54,441 nt of DNA from Betaproteobacteria bacterium. Its GTDB lineage: Bacteria; Pseudomonadota; Gammaproteobacteria; Burkholderiales; Thiobacteraceae. Positions within the stretch are counted from its first letter, which is position 1. The number at the start of each line of letters is the position of its first letter. This document shows, piece by piece, positions 41,573 through 50,006 of the stretch. Position numbers and translations under genes: made by a program. The DNA lies in NCBI GenBank assembly GCA_025361165.1, contig JANYAU010000014.1:1-54441 (forward strand), in the 5' to 3' direction. Under the pieces are notes generated by a model, which was given only the letters and a program-made list of their open reading frames with translations, did not search any database and was not told the origin of the DNA.

Positions 41573-41616
41573 TATGTACATGGTTTAATGCTACATGTAC
41601 ATATTCGGCATGTCAA
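41573..41616 (-). promoter_or_regulatory. Promoter and operator of the second PIN toxin-antitoxin pair
   Basis: On the reverse strand, TTGACA (41616-41611), 17 bases and TAGCAT (41593-41588) form a near-consensus promoter. A perfect inverted repeat, TATGTACATG (41573-41582) and CATGTACATA (41594-41603), flanks the -10 box on both sides; each arm is itself built on the palindrome ATGTACAT. Binding here would occlude polymerase. The antitoxin ATG follows 15 bases after the left arm. Confidence 0.8.
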
Positions 41617-41748
41617 ACCCAAGTGCCTGGTAATCGCGCACTCATTTTAGTTTCTGCTGACGTGCGGGTACTGGCGCAATGCCTGTTGGTTATTGCCCTA
41701 CGCTTGCTAGTATTTTTGGATTGTTAATCGTTCGCCCGTAGACTCAGC

Positions 41749-42822
41749 TTAGGCAGCTAGCTCTTCCGCTTTGATGCGGTAGACGAATTGATCGGGCACG
41801 AGTTGTTCGCGTGGAACGCCGGCCAATTCCGCGTACGGATACATCAGATAATTGATCGGGTTGCTTGTCGCTTTAGGCATAAGTGAGAAATCGCGGGCAT
41901 GGTTAAACGCCATCCAGTTCATTTCCCAATAGCCAAACAGTTTTTCACGCAGCGCAACTATTTTGGGATCGTTCAGCGCGAGCTGCTCTTCCAGCACGGC
42001 TTTTCTGACGTCTGCCGGATCGACCGGCACCCACCCGTGACCGGCCAGGTAGAACTCCGCACGGCAGTGTTGGGCGCGTGTCACATCCCCTGATTTACCT
42101 AAACTTTTAAACTGCTTAGAGTCCGCTACGCGGATGCCAAAAACATCCCGTGCAGGAATACCGGAGGCGCGCGCGAGGCCAACAAATAGCGAGCTGATAT
42201 CGGCGCACTTGCCGCCCAAGTTTCCTGTTTCCAACATGAGTTTGATGTCGCCGCGGCCGCAGCCCGGTGTTTTGGGTTCGCGAAAACTATTGTCCACCAC
42301 CCAATCGTAAATAGCGCGCGCTTTTTCCAAAGGTGTGTGAGCACCTTTGGTAGCTTCGCGCGCGGTGTCGAGCACAATGCCGTCCACCGGAATGTGCTGG
42401 CTGGGATTGAGAAACGCTTGCACGGCGCGCGGCGGGGCCACTTTCGTGTTAGCCGCCAAGGCATTGATCGTGACACTGCGATCGACGCTGCGCGCGATAC
42501 AAGACACCTCGAGTTGCTGCTGTTGGCCGTCTTTCCAGAATGCATTGTAATAACTGGCGCGAGCGTTCTTATCGGCGACGACGCGACTGGTATCAGCTAC
42601 GCCAACAGACTCGACCTTGCGCGCCTGTTGCCATCCATCACTGGCGGTTTCTGGCAGCGGGAGCCATAGACTGGCAGGCACATTCTTCGTGGGCAGATCA
42701 ATCTGATAGGTCAGCCGAAATGTGCGCCAGTCCGGTGTGGGTTCGGCAGCATACGAGCGTGAAGAAATCAGCGGGAGGGCGGAGCCGGCGGCGGCTAATT
42801 TAATAAAATCGCGGCGTTGCAT
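41749..42822 (-). CDS. Tat-exported transglutaminase-like protein
   Basis: This protein has 357 residues. It starts with a twin-arginine signal (MQRRDFIKLAAAGSALP) ending near SYA-AEP (residue 25), so it is probably exported folded. The middle is an N-terminal beta domain, and the transglutaminase core has Cys206 (GGKCADISS), His252 (AQHCRAEFYL) and Asp268 (VPVDPAD), the expected triad. Such proteins act as peptidases or cross-linkers; the substrate is not evident. AGGAG precedes the ATG. It sits at the prfB end of the accessory island. Confidence 0.83.
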   Translation of the reverse strand: MQRRDFIKLAAAGSALPLISSRSYAAEPTPDWRTFRLTYQIDLPTKNVPASLWLPLPETASDGWQQARKVESVGVADTSRVVADKNARASYYNAFWKDGQQQQLEVSCIARSVDRSVTINALAANTKVAPPRAVQAFLNPSQHIPVDGIVLDTAREATKGAHTPLEKARAIYDWVVDNSFREPKTPGCGRGDIKLMLETGNLGGKCADISSLFVGLARASGIPARDVFGIRVADSKQFKSLGKSGDVTRAQHCRAEFYLAGHGWVPVDPADVRKAVLEEQLALNDPKIVALREKLFGYWEMNWMAFNHARDFSLMPKATSNPINYLMYPYAELAGVPREQLVPDQFVYRIKAEELAA

Positions 42823-42901
42823 ATGGTTCTCCTAGCGACAGTGGGATGGCGAATCTTATTTCTATAGCGAATGTTGGAGCAGTTGTAAAGCGCGTTGACT
42901 A

Positions 42902-44006
42902 CTATACGCCCTGTTTTAAACTGGCACTGATGAACTCGTCCAAATCGCCATCCAGCACGCTTTGGGTATTGCCGGTTTCCACATTGGTGCGCAAATCCTT
43001 GATGCGCGATTGGTCCAACACATAAGACCGGATTTGATGGCCCCAACCGATGTCGGTTTTGGAGTCTTCCATCGCCTGCTTTTCTTCGTTGCGTTTACGC
43101 AATTCCAATTCATATAAGCGCGCTTTTAGCATAGACATCGCTTCGGCGCGATTGCGGTGTTGCGAGCGGTCGCTTTGGCATTGCACCACGATACCGGAGG
43201 GCGTGTGCGTAATCCGCACCGCGGAATCGGTTTTGTTGATGTGCTGGCCGCCCGCGCCGGAAGCGCGAAAAGTGTCGGTGCGCAAATCGGCGGGGTTGAT
43301 GTCGATCTCGATCGAGTCGTCTACTTCCGGATATACGAACACGCTGGCGAAGCTGGTGTGGCGCCGCGCGTTGGAGTCGAAAGGCGATTTGCGCACCAGG
43401 CGATGCACGCCGCTCTCGGTACGCAGATAGCCGTAAGCGTAATCGCCGGTCACTTTGAGTGTCGCGCTTTTGAGGCCAGCCACTTCGCCTTGGGATTCTT
43501 CCAGCACTTCAACCTGAAACCCCTTGCGCTCGGTATAGCGCAGATACATCCGCTCCAGCATGGAGGTCCAGTCTTGCGCTTCGGTGCCGCCGGAACCGGA
43601 TTGAATGTCGATGAAGCAGTTATTGGGATCCATGGGGTGGGCGAACATGCGCCGAAACTCCATGTCCTGCACCGTTTTTTCCAGCGCATCGACATCGGCG
43701 GCGACGGCGTCCAAGGTTTCTTCGTCGTTTTCCGCATTCGCCATGTCGAACAGATCTTGCGTGTCATGCAAGCCGTGGTCGAGCTTTTGCAGTGTGGTCA
43801 CGACGCCTTCCAGCATGCGCCGTTCGCGGCCCAGTTCTTGGGCGCGCTTGGCGTCTTCCCAAATCGCGGGGTCTTCTAGCTGTTGTGACACTTCCGAGAG
43901 GCGGTCTTGCTTGGTCTCGTAGTCAAAGATACCTCCGCAAGTCGGTGGTACGGGTGGCGAGATCCGCCAGGCGGTGGGCGATGAGATTGAGTTGTTCGGC
44001 TTCCAT
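42902..44006 (-). CDS. prfB: Peptide chain release factor 2 (programmed +1 frameshift)
   Basis: RF2 recognises UAA and UGA stop codons. The gene is in two frames: 27 codons from the ATG at 44006 ([16 protein letters not shown]) to a TGA at 43925-43923, then the main frame from GAC at 43924. The joined product has 367 residues, the usual length. The main frame holds the SPF codon-reading tripeptide ([11 protein letters not shown]) and the GGQ catalytic motif ([10 protein letters not shown]). No ribosome binding site is obvious before the ATG; a seven-pair hairpin (44012-44028) lies there instead. Confidence 0.95.
43922..43940 (-). promoter_or_regulatory. RF2 autoregulatory frameshift site
   Basis: On the reverse strand the sequence reads GGAGG, TAT, CTT TGA C. 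This is the classic RF2 recoding signal: an internal Shine-Dalgarno-like GGAGG three bases before the slippery CTT, and an in-frame TGA followed by C. When RF2 is scarce the ribosome slips +1 into the main frame. Confidence 0.95.
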
Positions 44007-44033
44007 GCAATCGGTTTTCAAAAAACCGCCATT

Positions 44034-45788
44034 TTACCGCATGACGCTTTCCCAATGCTGAATAATCAGTTGCACGCTGCGCCGGCCCTTGTATTCGTTT
44101 ACATCCAGCCGGTACACCGCTTCAATAGCGTCCGGCAGCGTCTCGGCGCGGAAGAACAGCATCGCCTCGAATGGTTGGCCGTCGCGGGACAAAAGCAACT
44201 TAGTATGCTTCTCGCCCACGATGCGTTGCTGTGTTACTTGGAAGCGGTCGAGGAATTGCGGTTCGGGAAAGCCCTGCCCCCACACTTGGCGCGCCAGCGT
44301 TTGCGCAGTATCGAGATCGGCGTCGGGCGCGGGCAGCGAGCCGTCGGTCTCGATGGTGCGCGAAAGCAAAGCGGGCGTGAGCCATTCGCGCGCAACCGTC
44401 TCGAATGCGGCTTCGAATTGGGCGAGCGTTGCGTCGTCGATCGTCACGCCAGCCGCCATCGCATGGCCGCCGAATTTTTTAAGCAAGCCGGGATGGCGCT
44501 TGGCGACGAGGTCCAGCGCATCGCGCAAGTGAAACCCGGCAATGGAGCGCCCCGAGCCTTTTAGCTCACCGGCGTTGCCTTGCGCAAAAGCGATCACCGG
44601 GCGATGGAATTTTTCCTTCAGGCGCGAGGCGAGAATACCGATCACGCCTTGGTGCCAAGCGGGGTTGAATAAGCTCAAAGAAAAACGCTCGTCCACGGTG
44701 ATTTCATCGAGCGCTGCCAGCGCCGTTTCCTGCATCCCGGCTTCGATCTCGCGCCGTTCGCGGTTTAACTCGTCTAATTTATGCGCTAGTTCCTGCGCGC
44801 GGGCGTCGTCGTCGGTGGTGAGCAATTCGATGCCGAGCGACATATCGGTGAGCCTGCCGGCGGCATTGAGGCGCGGCCCGAGCATAAATCCCAAATCCCA
44901 AGTGGAAGCACGTTGCGGATCGCGCGCGGCGACTTGATACAGCGCGCGAATGCCGGCACAAGCGTGGGAAGCAGCGATGCGCGCCACACCCTGACGCACT
45001 AAAATGCGATTGTTGTCGTCGAGCTTAACCACATCCGCCACGGTGCCGAGGGCGACGATATCCAGCAGCTTTGCCAAATTAGGCTCCGGCGATTTTTCGA
45101 ACGCGCCACGGCTGCGCAATTCGGACCGCAGCGCGAGCATGACGTAAAACATCACGCCCACGCCCGCAATATTTTTACTCGGGAAATCGCAGCCCGGCTG
45201 ATTCGGATTCACAATCACATCGGCATCCGGCAGAGTTTCGGCTGGCAAGTGATGATCGGTGACGAACACGCGCATGCCGAGGCGATGCGCTTCTTCTACC
45301 CCGGCGTGGCTGGCGATGCCGTTGTCGACCGTGATGATGATATCCGGCTTGGTTTCTTCAGCACCCGCAAGGGGTACGCCGGTGGGTGCCCCGCTGCTGC
45401 CTAGCGACCCTTCCGCAGCCAAACGCACGATCTCGGGCGTCAATCCATAGCCGTATTCGAAACGATTAGGCACCAGATAATCCACCGTCGCGCCGAATGC
45501 GCGCAGCGCGCGTAAGCCCACCGCGCACGCCGTGGCGCCATCGGCGTCGTAATCGGCGACGATCAGCAGGCGTTGCTTGGCCGCAATGGCATCGGCGAGC
45601 AGACGCGCCATGGCTTCGGCATTTTTCAACTGCGTAATCGGCAACAGACCGGCCAGCTCGGCATCCAATTGCTTAGGGTCGGTCACGCCGCGCGCAGCGT
45701 AAATGCGCGCCAGCAAGGGCGATACACCGTGCTGCGTGAGGCGTTCATAGTCGGGTTGGGAAACAGGGCGGATGGTAACGGAGGTCAT
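44034..45788 (-). CDS. recJ: Single-stranded-DNA-specific exonuclease RecJ
   Basis: RecJ is a 5'-3' exonuclease of the DHH phosphoesterase family acting in recombination and repair. The metal-binding motifs are visible: VADYDADGATAC (about residue 75-86), ITVDNGIASHAG, and FVTDHHLPAETLPDADVIVNPN with the DHH signature; a DHHA1 domain with GGHAMAAG lies near residue 440. The length of 584 residues is normal. It stands 27 bases upstream of prfB on the same strand. Confidence 0.95.
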   Translation of the reverse strand: MTSVTIRPVSQPDYERLTQHGVSPLLARIYAARGVTDPKQLDAELAGLLPITQLKNAEAMARLLADAIAAKQRLLIVADYDADGATACAVGLRALRAFGATVDYLVPNRFEYGYGLTPEIVRLAAEGSLGSSGAPTGVPLAGAEETKPDIIITVDNGIASHAGVEEAHRLGMRVFVTDHHLPAETLPDADVIVNPNQPGCDFPSKNIAGVGVMFYVMLALRSELRSRGAFEKSPEPNLAKLLDIVALGTVADVVKLDDNNRILVRQGVARIAASHACAGIRALYQVAARDPQRASTWDLGFMLGPRLNAAGRLTDMSLGIELLTTDDDARAQELAHKLDELNRERREIEAGMQETALAALDEITVDERFSLSLFNPAWHQGVIGILASRLKEKFHRPVIAFAQGNAGELKGSGRSIAGFHLRDALDLVAKRHPGLLKKFGGHAMAAGVTIDDATLAQFEAAFETVAREWLTPALLSRTIETDGSLPAPDADLDTAQTLARQVWGQGFPEPQFLDRFQVTQQRIVGEKHTKLLLSRDGQPFEAMLFFRAETLPDAIEAVYRLDVNEYKGRRSVQLIIQHWESVMR

Positions 45789-45820
45789 GCGCAGATTATC
45801 CTAAAAAACATTTGATTCAC

Positions 45821-45970
45821 CACGGAGTACACAGAGGGCATGGCGTAAAGCACAAAGCGCAAAAGCCATAACCGCGAAGGACGCAAAGGTACGCAAAGGA
45901 AAATCAAGAACGGGTTTACTTCGCGCACCTTTGCGTCCTTCGCGGTGAAATGCCTCAGCTTTACTCCGTG
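45821..45970. repeat. Nested inverted-repeat element between recJ and the RpfE-type gene
   Basis: Two perfect 20-base arms (45871-45890, starting ACCGCGAAGG, and 45927-45946) are enclosed by a further pair, CACGGAGT (45821-45828) and ACTCCGTG (45963-45970). The inner stretch also repeats ACGCAAAGG. The whole could fold into one long cruciform or RNA hairpin. Short repeats built on GCGAAGGACGCAAAGG and CACGGAGTACACAGAG are familiar as dispersed, non-coding elements in many proteobacteria. There is no coding sequence in it. Confidence 0.75.
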
Positions 45971-45997
45971 TCCAGGGTAAAAAAGTTTTGCGTTCTA

Positions 45998-47035
45998 TCA
46001 CTCCGGCAAATAATGCTTGAGCGATTTACTTCGACGCCAGAATTGCCAGCGCCGCACTCGGTTACTTGTCACCGTCAGGCACCCCTGTTCGCCAATGGCG
46101 TGCAGCGTCATTTCGGAAACGCTTCCACGGCCACGGCGCAGCGCATGCAAGATCGGTTTGATCCAATTCGCTTCCAGACGGGCAAGTCCCTCGCGCCAGG
46201 CGGCATCGTCGCCATACCGCGCGGCGCGGCGCAGGCCGTCAAGCACCACGAGATGAGATTCCCCCCTTTTGGCTTCAGCCAAAAATGCCGTCGCATGTTG
46301 CGGCAGGGCATGGACTTGGGTTCGCGCCGCGATTGCCAGCCCGCGCGCCAGTGCGTCGTCGGCCCAAATGTTGCCCCAGTCCGATGGCTCAAGCGCTTGC
46401 ACCGCGCCGCCGCCCCACGCCCACACGCTATTGATCGCGGGTTGGCCTTGCGTCTCGCGCATTTGATTTACCGGGTGCGCGTGCAGCAGCATTTGTGCTT
46501 CGTTGATGATTTGATTCCAACGCAGACTCTCCGCGCCGCTGGGTAAGCGCTCATTGATTGCGCGCCCGGCGACTTGTGGCAGCGGATGCGTCGTGAGATT
46601 GGGAGCGGTATCGAGCGTGATATACCAACGCGCCGGATGGCGGGGTATAAAACGCAGCTTATCCTGCGCGAAGTGTTGATTGAGCGTGGCGGTGAGCGCG
46701 CCGGCCTCATCGGCGGTAATATCCAACATCGCACCATCCACCAACACTAATTGATCGCGTTGCGCTTGCAGGTGCACCGGATCGGCGCGCAGCCAATACG
46801 CACTGTCTGCCGTGCCACCATCGGCAAGCTGGGTATAGCATGCGACCGGCAGCGCGTCTTCAATCCCAAATTGTCGTAGTAAGCATGCTTCTAAGCCACA
46901 CCCCGCGCTGCGCGTAAGTGTGCCATGTGCGAACAACCATTCCAGATCAGGCAGGCGCAAATCCTGGTAGCGATCCAGCATGCCGCCCGAGGGTTGGGGT
47001 AGAAGTAAGTCGGGGATGAGCAAGGAAATTTTCAC
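45998..47035 (-). CDS. RpfE-type regulatory protein (COG4255-like)
   Basis: This is a conserved 345-residue protein of unknown biochemical activity, placed next to recJ. Xanthomonas rpfE is likewise adjacent to recJ, and related betaproteobacterial proteins are annotated as RpfE-type regulators. The N-terminus MKISLLIPDLLLPQPSGG and the segment NSVWAWGGGAVQ near residue 205 have the style of the phosphoglycerate-mutase-like group, but no catalytic metal motif is evident. It lies on the - strand upstream of recJ, from which it is separated by a repeat element. Confidence 0.65.
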   Translation of the reverse strand: MKISLLIPDLLLPQPSGGMLDRYQDLRLPDLEWLFAHGTLTRSAGCGLEACLLRQFGIEDALPVACYTQLADGGTADSAYWLRADPVHLQAQRDQLVLVDGAMLDITADEAGALTATLNQHFAQDKLRFIPRHPARWYITLDTAPNLTTHPLPQVAGRAINERLPSGAESLRWNQIINEAQMLLHAHPVNQMRETQGQPAINSVWAWGGGAVQALEPSDWGNIWADDALARGLAIAARTQVHALPQHATAFLAEAKRGESHLVVLDGLRRAARYGDDAAWREGLARLEANWIKPILHALRRGRGSVSEMTLHAIGEQGCLTVTSNRVRRWQFWRRSKSLKHYLPE

Positions 47036-47084
47036 AGCCTAGTGTAACATTCGAGTGCCACACTCCCGAGTTTAGGAGAGCAGT

Positions 47085-47537
47085 ATGGATCTGATTTTAT
47101 GGCGCCACGCCGAGGCGGAAGATGGCTTGCCCGATGCCGGACGCAAACTCACCGAGAAGGGCCACAAGCAAGCGCAACAGATGGCCCTGTGGTTGCATCA
47201 ACACTTACCTGAGCGCACGCGCATTCTGGTCAGCCCGGCAACGCGCGCGCAGCAAACCGCGCAGGCTATGGACGTGGCATTCGAGACCTCGACGCAAGTT
47301 GGTCTCAGCGCCAGCCCCGTATCGATACTCACCACCGCCGCTTGGCCGGATGCGCGCGGCGCCGTACTGGTGGTAGGGCACCAACCCACGCTGGGCCGGC
47401 TCGCGGCATTTTTGCTGTGCGGCGAAGAGCAAGCATGGAGTGTAAAAAAAGGCGCGATCTGGTGGTTGAGTAACCGTGTGCGTCAGGACGAGAGTCAAAC
47501 GGTATTGCGCTGCGTGTTGGCGCCGGAAATGCTTTGA
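47085..47537 (+). CDS. sixA: Phosphohistidine phosphatase SixA-like
   Basis: This 150-residue member of the histidine-phosphatase family has the RHG-type motif as WRHAEAEDG near residue 7, LVSPATRAQQTAQAM with the second arginine, and the second histidine in VVGHQPTLGRL. SixA dephosphorylates histidine-phosphotransfer domains. A GGAGAG precedes the ATG. It is transcribed divergently from the RpfE-type gene, 49 bases apart. Confidence 0.85.
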   Translation: MDLILWRHAEAEDGLPDAGRKLTEKGHKQAQQMALWLHQHLPERTRILVSPATRAQQTAQAMDVAFETSTQVGLSASPVSILTTAAWPDARGAVLVVGHQPTLGRLAAFLLCGEEQAWSVKKGAIWWLSNRVRQDESQTVLRCVLAPEML

Positions 47538-47562
47538 GAATAATGAGAGGAACAAATTTAGT

Positions 47563-48675
47563 ATGGCAGACGTTTTCAAATATGGGCATTCCAATGCATC
47601 GCAGTGGCGCGAGGCGGCACTGGCGTGTTTGGCGCAGATAGGTGAAGTACCCACGACTGCGAATCTGGGTTTTATCTACGTCACAGATAGTTTGGCCCCG
47701 CACCTAGCGGAAATGTTGGGCTTAATCAAAGCGGCGACCGGCATTGCGCACTGGGTCGGCAGCACCGGCGTCGGCATTTGCAGCACGGGACGCGAATACT
47801 TGGATCAGCCTGCGGTCGCGATCATGCTCGGCGCGTTCCCTCAGAATACCTTTCACGTTTTTGCCACGATACGTGACCCGGATGATATCGCCGGTGAAGT
47901 ATCCGTGGGTGATAACCCGGCCTATTTTGGCATCGTTCACGGCGACCCGCAGAACCAGAATGTAGCCGCGCTGATCGAACATTTTGCCGCCAAGATGGAA
48001 AGCGGATTTGTGGTCGGCGGCCTGACCAGTTCGCGCAATCAGAATCTGCAGGTGGCGGATGAAATCACGCAGGGCGGATTATCGGGCGTGGTTTTTTCGT
48101 CCGACGTGGCCGTCGCCACCCGCCTCACCCAAGGCGTTTCCCAGCTCGGCCGGCAGCATGAAGTGACCGAATGCGATAACAACGTCTTAGTTCGTATCGA
48201 CGGCCGTCCCGCGTTCGATGTGCTCAAAGAAGAAATCGGCGAAGTGTTGTCCCGCGACCTGAAACGCGTCGCCGGTTACATTTTTGTGGGGCTGCCTGTT
48301 CCCGGTTCGGATACCGGCGACTATCTGGTGCGCAATATCATCGGCATTGATGTGGAAAGAAAGTTAATCGCCGTCGGCGAGTATCTGCAACCGGGCATGC
48401 AACTGATGTTTTGCCGCCGCGACGGCGCCAGCGCGATAGACGATATGCAGCGCATGCTCGCGGGCATCAAAGCCGGGTTCACCAGCGCGCCCAAAGGGGC
48501 CGTTTATTATTCCTGTTTGGGGCGGGGCGAGAGTCTGTTCGGCCCGGACTCCGAAGAACTGAAAATGATTAGCCGCGCGCTGGGCGAAATTCCTTTGGTG
48601 GGATTTTTCGCCAACGGAGAAATTTCGCATAACAGATTGTATGGCTATACGGGTGTACTGACTGTATTCCTATGA
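47563..48675 (+). CDS. FIST-domain sensory protein
   Basis: This 370-residue soluble protein has a FIST_N domain (about residues 30-215, VYVTDSLAPHLAEMLGLIK and GVGICSTGREYLDQPA) and a FIST_C domain (about 220-365, ending LVGFFANGEISHNRLYGYTGVLTVFL). FIST proteins are predicted small-ligand sensors, often fused or linked to signal transduction. I chose the ATG at 47563 with GAGAGG upstream. It lies 25 bases after sixA, which suggests an operon with a signalling phosphatase, but there is no proof of a common function. Confidence 0.85.
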   Translation: MADVFKYGHSNASQWREAALACLAQIGEVPTTANLGFIYVTDSLAPHLAEMLGLIKAATGIAHWVGSTGVGICSTGREYLDQPAVAIMLGAFPQNTFHVFATIRDPDDIAGEVSVGDNPAYFGIVHGDPQNQNVAALIEHFAAKMESGFVVGGLTSSRNQNLQVADEITQGGLSGVVFSSDVAVATRLTQGVSQLGRQHEVTECDNNVLVRIDGRPAFDVLKEEIGEVLSRDLKRVAGYIFVGLPVPGSDTGDYLVRNIIGIDVERKLIAVGEYLQPGMQLMFCRRDGASAIDDMQRMLAGIKAGFTSAPKGAVYYSCLGRGESLFGPDSEELKMISRALGEIPLVGFFANGEISHNRLYGYTGVLTVFL

Positions 48676-48820
48676 GGGAATACCGCGGCGCTGGCTGCTA
48701 AGAAAGGTGAGTGCGATCTGGTTTGGTGACCCCATTTTTACTGCTACTTGCTACAAGTGATGGGCGCTGCGGGTGACGACCGGTAAAATCTCGCCATCTG
48801 CTATAACCTGACACGCCGCT

Positions 48821-49366
48821 ATGCGCCCGAAACCACCGTCGAGTTACCTTGCTGGCTACCCTGTCGCCTTGGCAGAAGAAGTACAGCGACTCATCAAACA
48901 AGACCGGCTGGCCGATAGGCTGTTGCAAAAGTATCCGCTTGCGCACGCAGTGCGCACGGACAAGGCGCTCTACGACTACGTGCTGGAACTCAAAGGCGTA
49001 TATCTGCGTAACGCCGGGCAACTGAGCAAGGTGGCGTTCGACAGCAAGCTGCATGTCATCCAGCACGCATTGGGCACGCACACCAGTATCTCGCGGGTGC
49101 AGGGCACAAAACTCAAATCTAAGCGTGAGATTCGCGTAGCAACTGTGTTCAAGGAAATGCCGCCTGAATTTTTGCGCATGATCGTTGTTCACGAACTTGC
49201 ACACATCAAGGAGCGTGAGCACGACAAGGCCTTCTATCAACTGTGCCGCCATATGGAACCCGATTATCACCAGTTGGAGTTTGACCTGCGGGCTTACTTG
49301 ATCTATCTCGATGCGAGTGGTCAGCCGCTTTGGTCGGTTGCTACGGCCGACGCTGTTACTCCCTAA
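48821..49366 (+). CDS. YgjP-like zinc metallopeptidase domain protein
   Basis: This 181-residue protein has a zincin motif HELAHIKEREHDKAFY (about residue 127-142), with HExxH as HELAH and a downstream His in the ExxH arrangement typical of the YgjP/DUF45 (M48-like) group. The expected glutamate-bearing helix follows in CRHMEPDYHQLE. The start ATG at 48821 has no strong ribosome binding site. The preceding 145 bases hold no other gene. Confidence 0.75.
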   Translation: MRPKPPSSYLAGYPVALAEEVQRLIKQDRLADRLLQKYPLAHAVRTDKALYDYVLELKGVYLRNAGQLSKVAFDSKLHVIQHALGTHTSISRVQGTKLKSKREIRVATVFKEMPPEFLRMIVVHELAHIKEREHDKAFYQLCRHMEPDYHQLEFDLRAYLIYLDASGQPLWSVATADAVTP

Positions 49367-49396
49367 GAATCAGCCAAGTTAAACCAGCAGGATAAC

Positions 49397-49416
49397 CCCC
49401 CCTTTGAAAAGGGGGG
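49397..49416. repeat. C/G-tract hairpin
   Basis: CCCCCCTTT (49397-49405) and AAAGGGGGG (49408-49416) form a perfect nine-pair stem with a two-base GA centre, 30 bases after the peptidase stop. It may act as a terminator without T tract. Such C6T3 elements also recur as dispersed repeats. Confidence 0.5.
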
Positions 49417-49559
49417 TGGGTGTGCTGTGTTGCGCTCATGCTGTTCCAGCAGCTTCACTTCCTGCGGTATCGGAGTGATTGTAATAAACGATCGTCGAGT
49501 TTGTCGCGCGCGTTGCCGATTGGTTATGATTTGGGTTTGTGTCACTTAGGAGTACGGTT

Positions 49560-49961
49560 GTGGAAAGCAAGATCGCACGAGACTGGCTGGAGGCGCTGGC
49601 GCGCACCGCCAACGCCAAGGACTACGAGGCCCACATGGATCTCATCTCGAAAGAGGTGAAGGTTTACGGCGTGCCGGACTTCGATCTCATCGACTATAAC
49701 GATTGGGCCAAGCAGTGCGAACACGAATTCGGGCTGGGCCTACTGCACCGGGTAAGCTATGAAGGGTTAAAGGTGCGGACCATGACGCCGGGGAACGTGA
49801 TGTTCAAGGTCAAGGAAACCATCGAGGGCAGTGACGGAACGGTCACCAGCCACGGGGTCGAGATCGTCATCCGTAAGGAGTCCGACGGTAAATGGCGCGT
49901 GTTGCAGGAGCGCATTCTGTCGTCCGAGGAGTTTGAGTTCGACGATGGTCATTTGCACTAA
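49560..49961 (+). CDS. NTF2-like (SnoaL-type) protein
   Basis: This 133-residue protein has an NTF2-like cone fold pattern: an N-terminal helix (ARDWLEALARTANAKDYEAHMDLISKEVKVYG), then beta strands (EGLKVRTMTPGNVMFKVKETIEG and GVEIVIRKESDGKWRVLQERI). I prefer the GTG start at 49560, with AGGAG seven bases upstream; a GTG at 49539 lies before the ribosome binding site. No catalytic residues can be assigned. It precedes ilvD by 45 bases. Confidence 0.6.
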   Translation: MESKIARDWLEALARTANAKDYEAHMDLISKEVKVYGVPDFDLIDYNDWAKQCEHEFGLGLLHRVSYEGLKVRTMTPGNVMFKVKETIEGSDGTVTSHGVEIVIRKESDGKWRVLQERILSSEEFEFDDGHLH

Positions 49962-50006
49962 GCCAGCGGTACTTTAATCTCGGCGAATTAAATTAAAGGA
50001 GGCGTT

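Noticed and set aside
48698-49270. 190-codon frame antisense to the YgjP-like peptidase
   Set aside because: The sense strand has the HExxH zinc motif and family pattern; the antisense frame has none.
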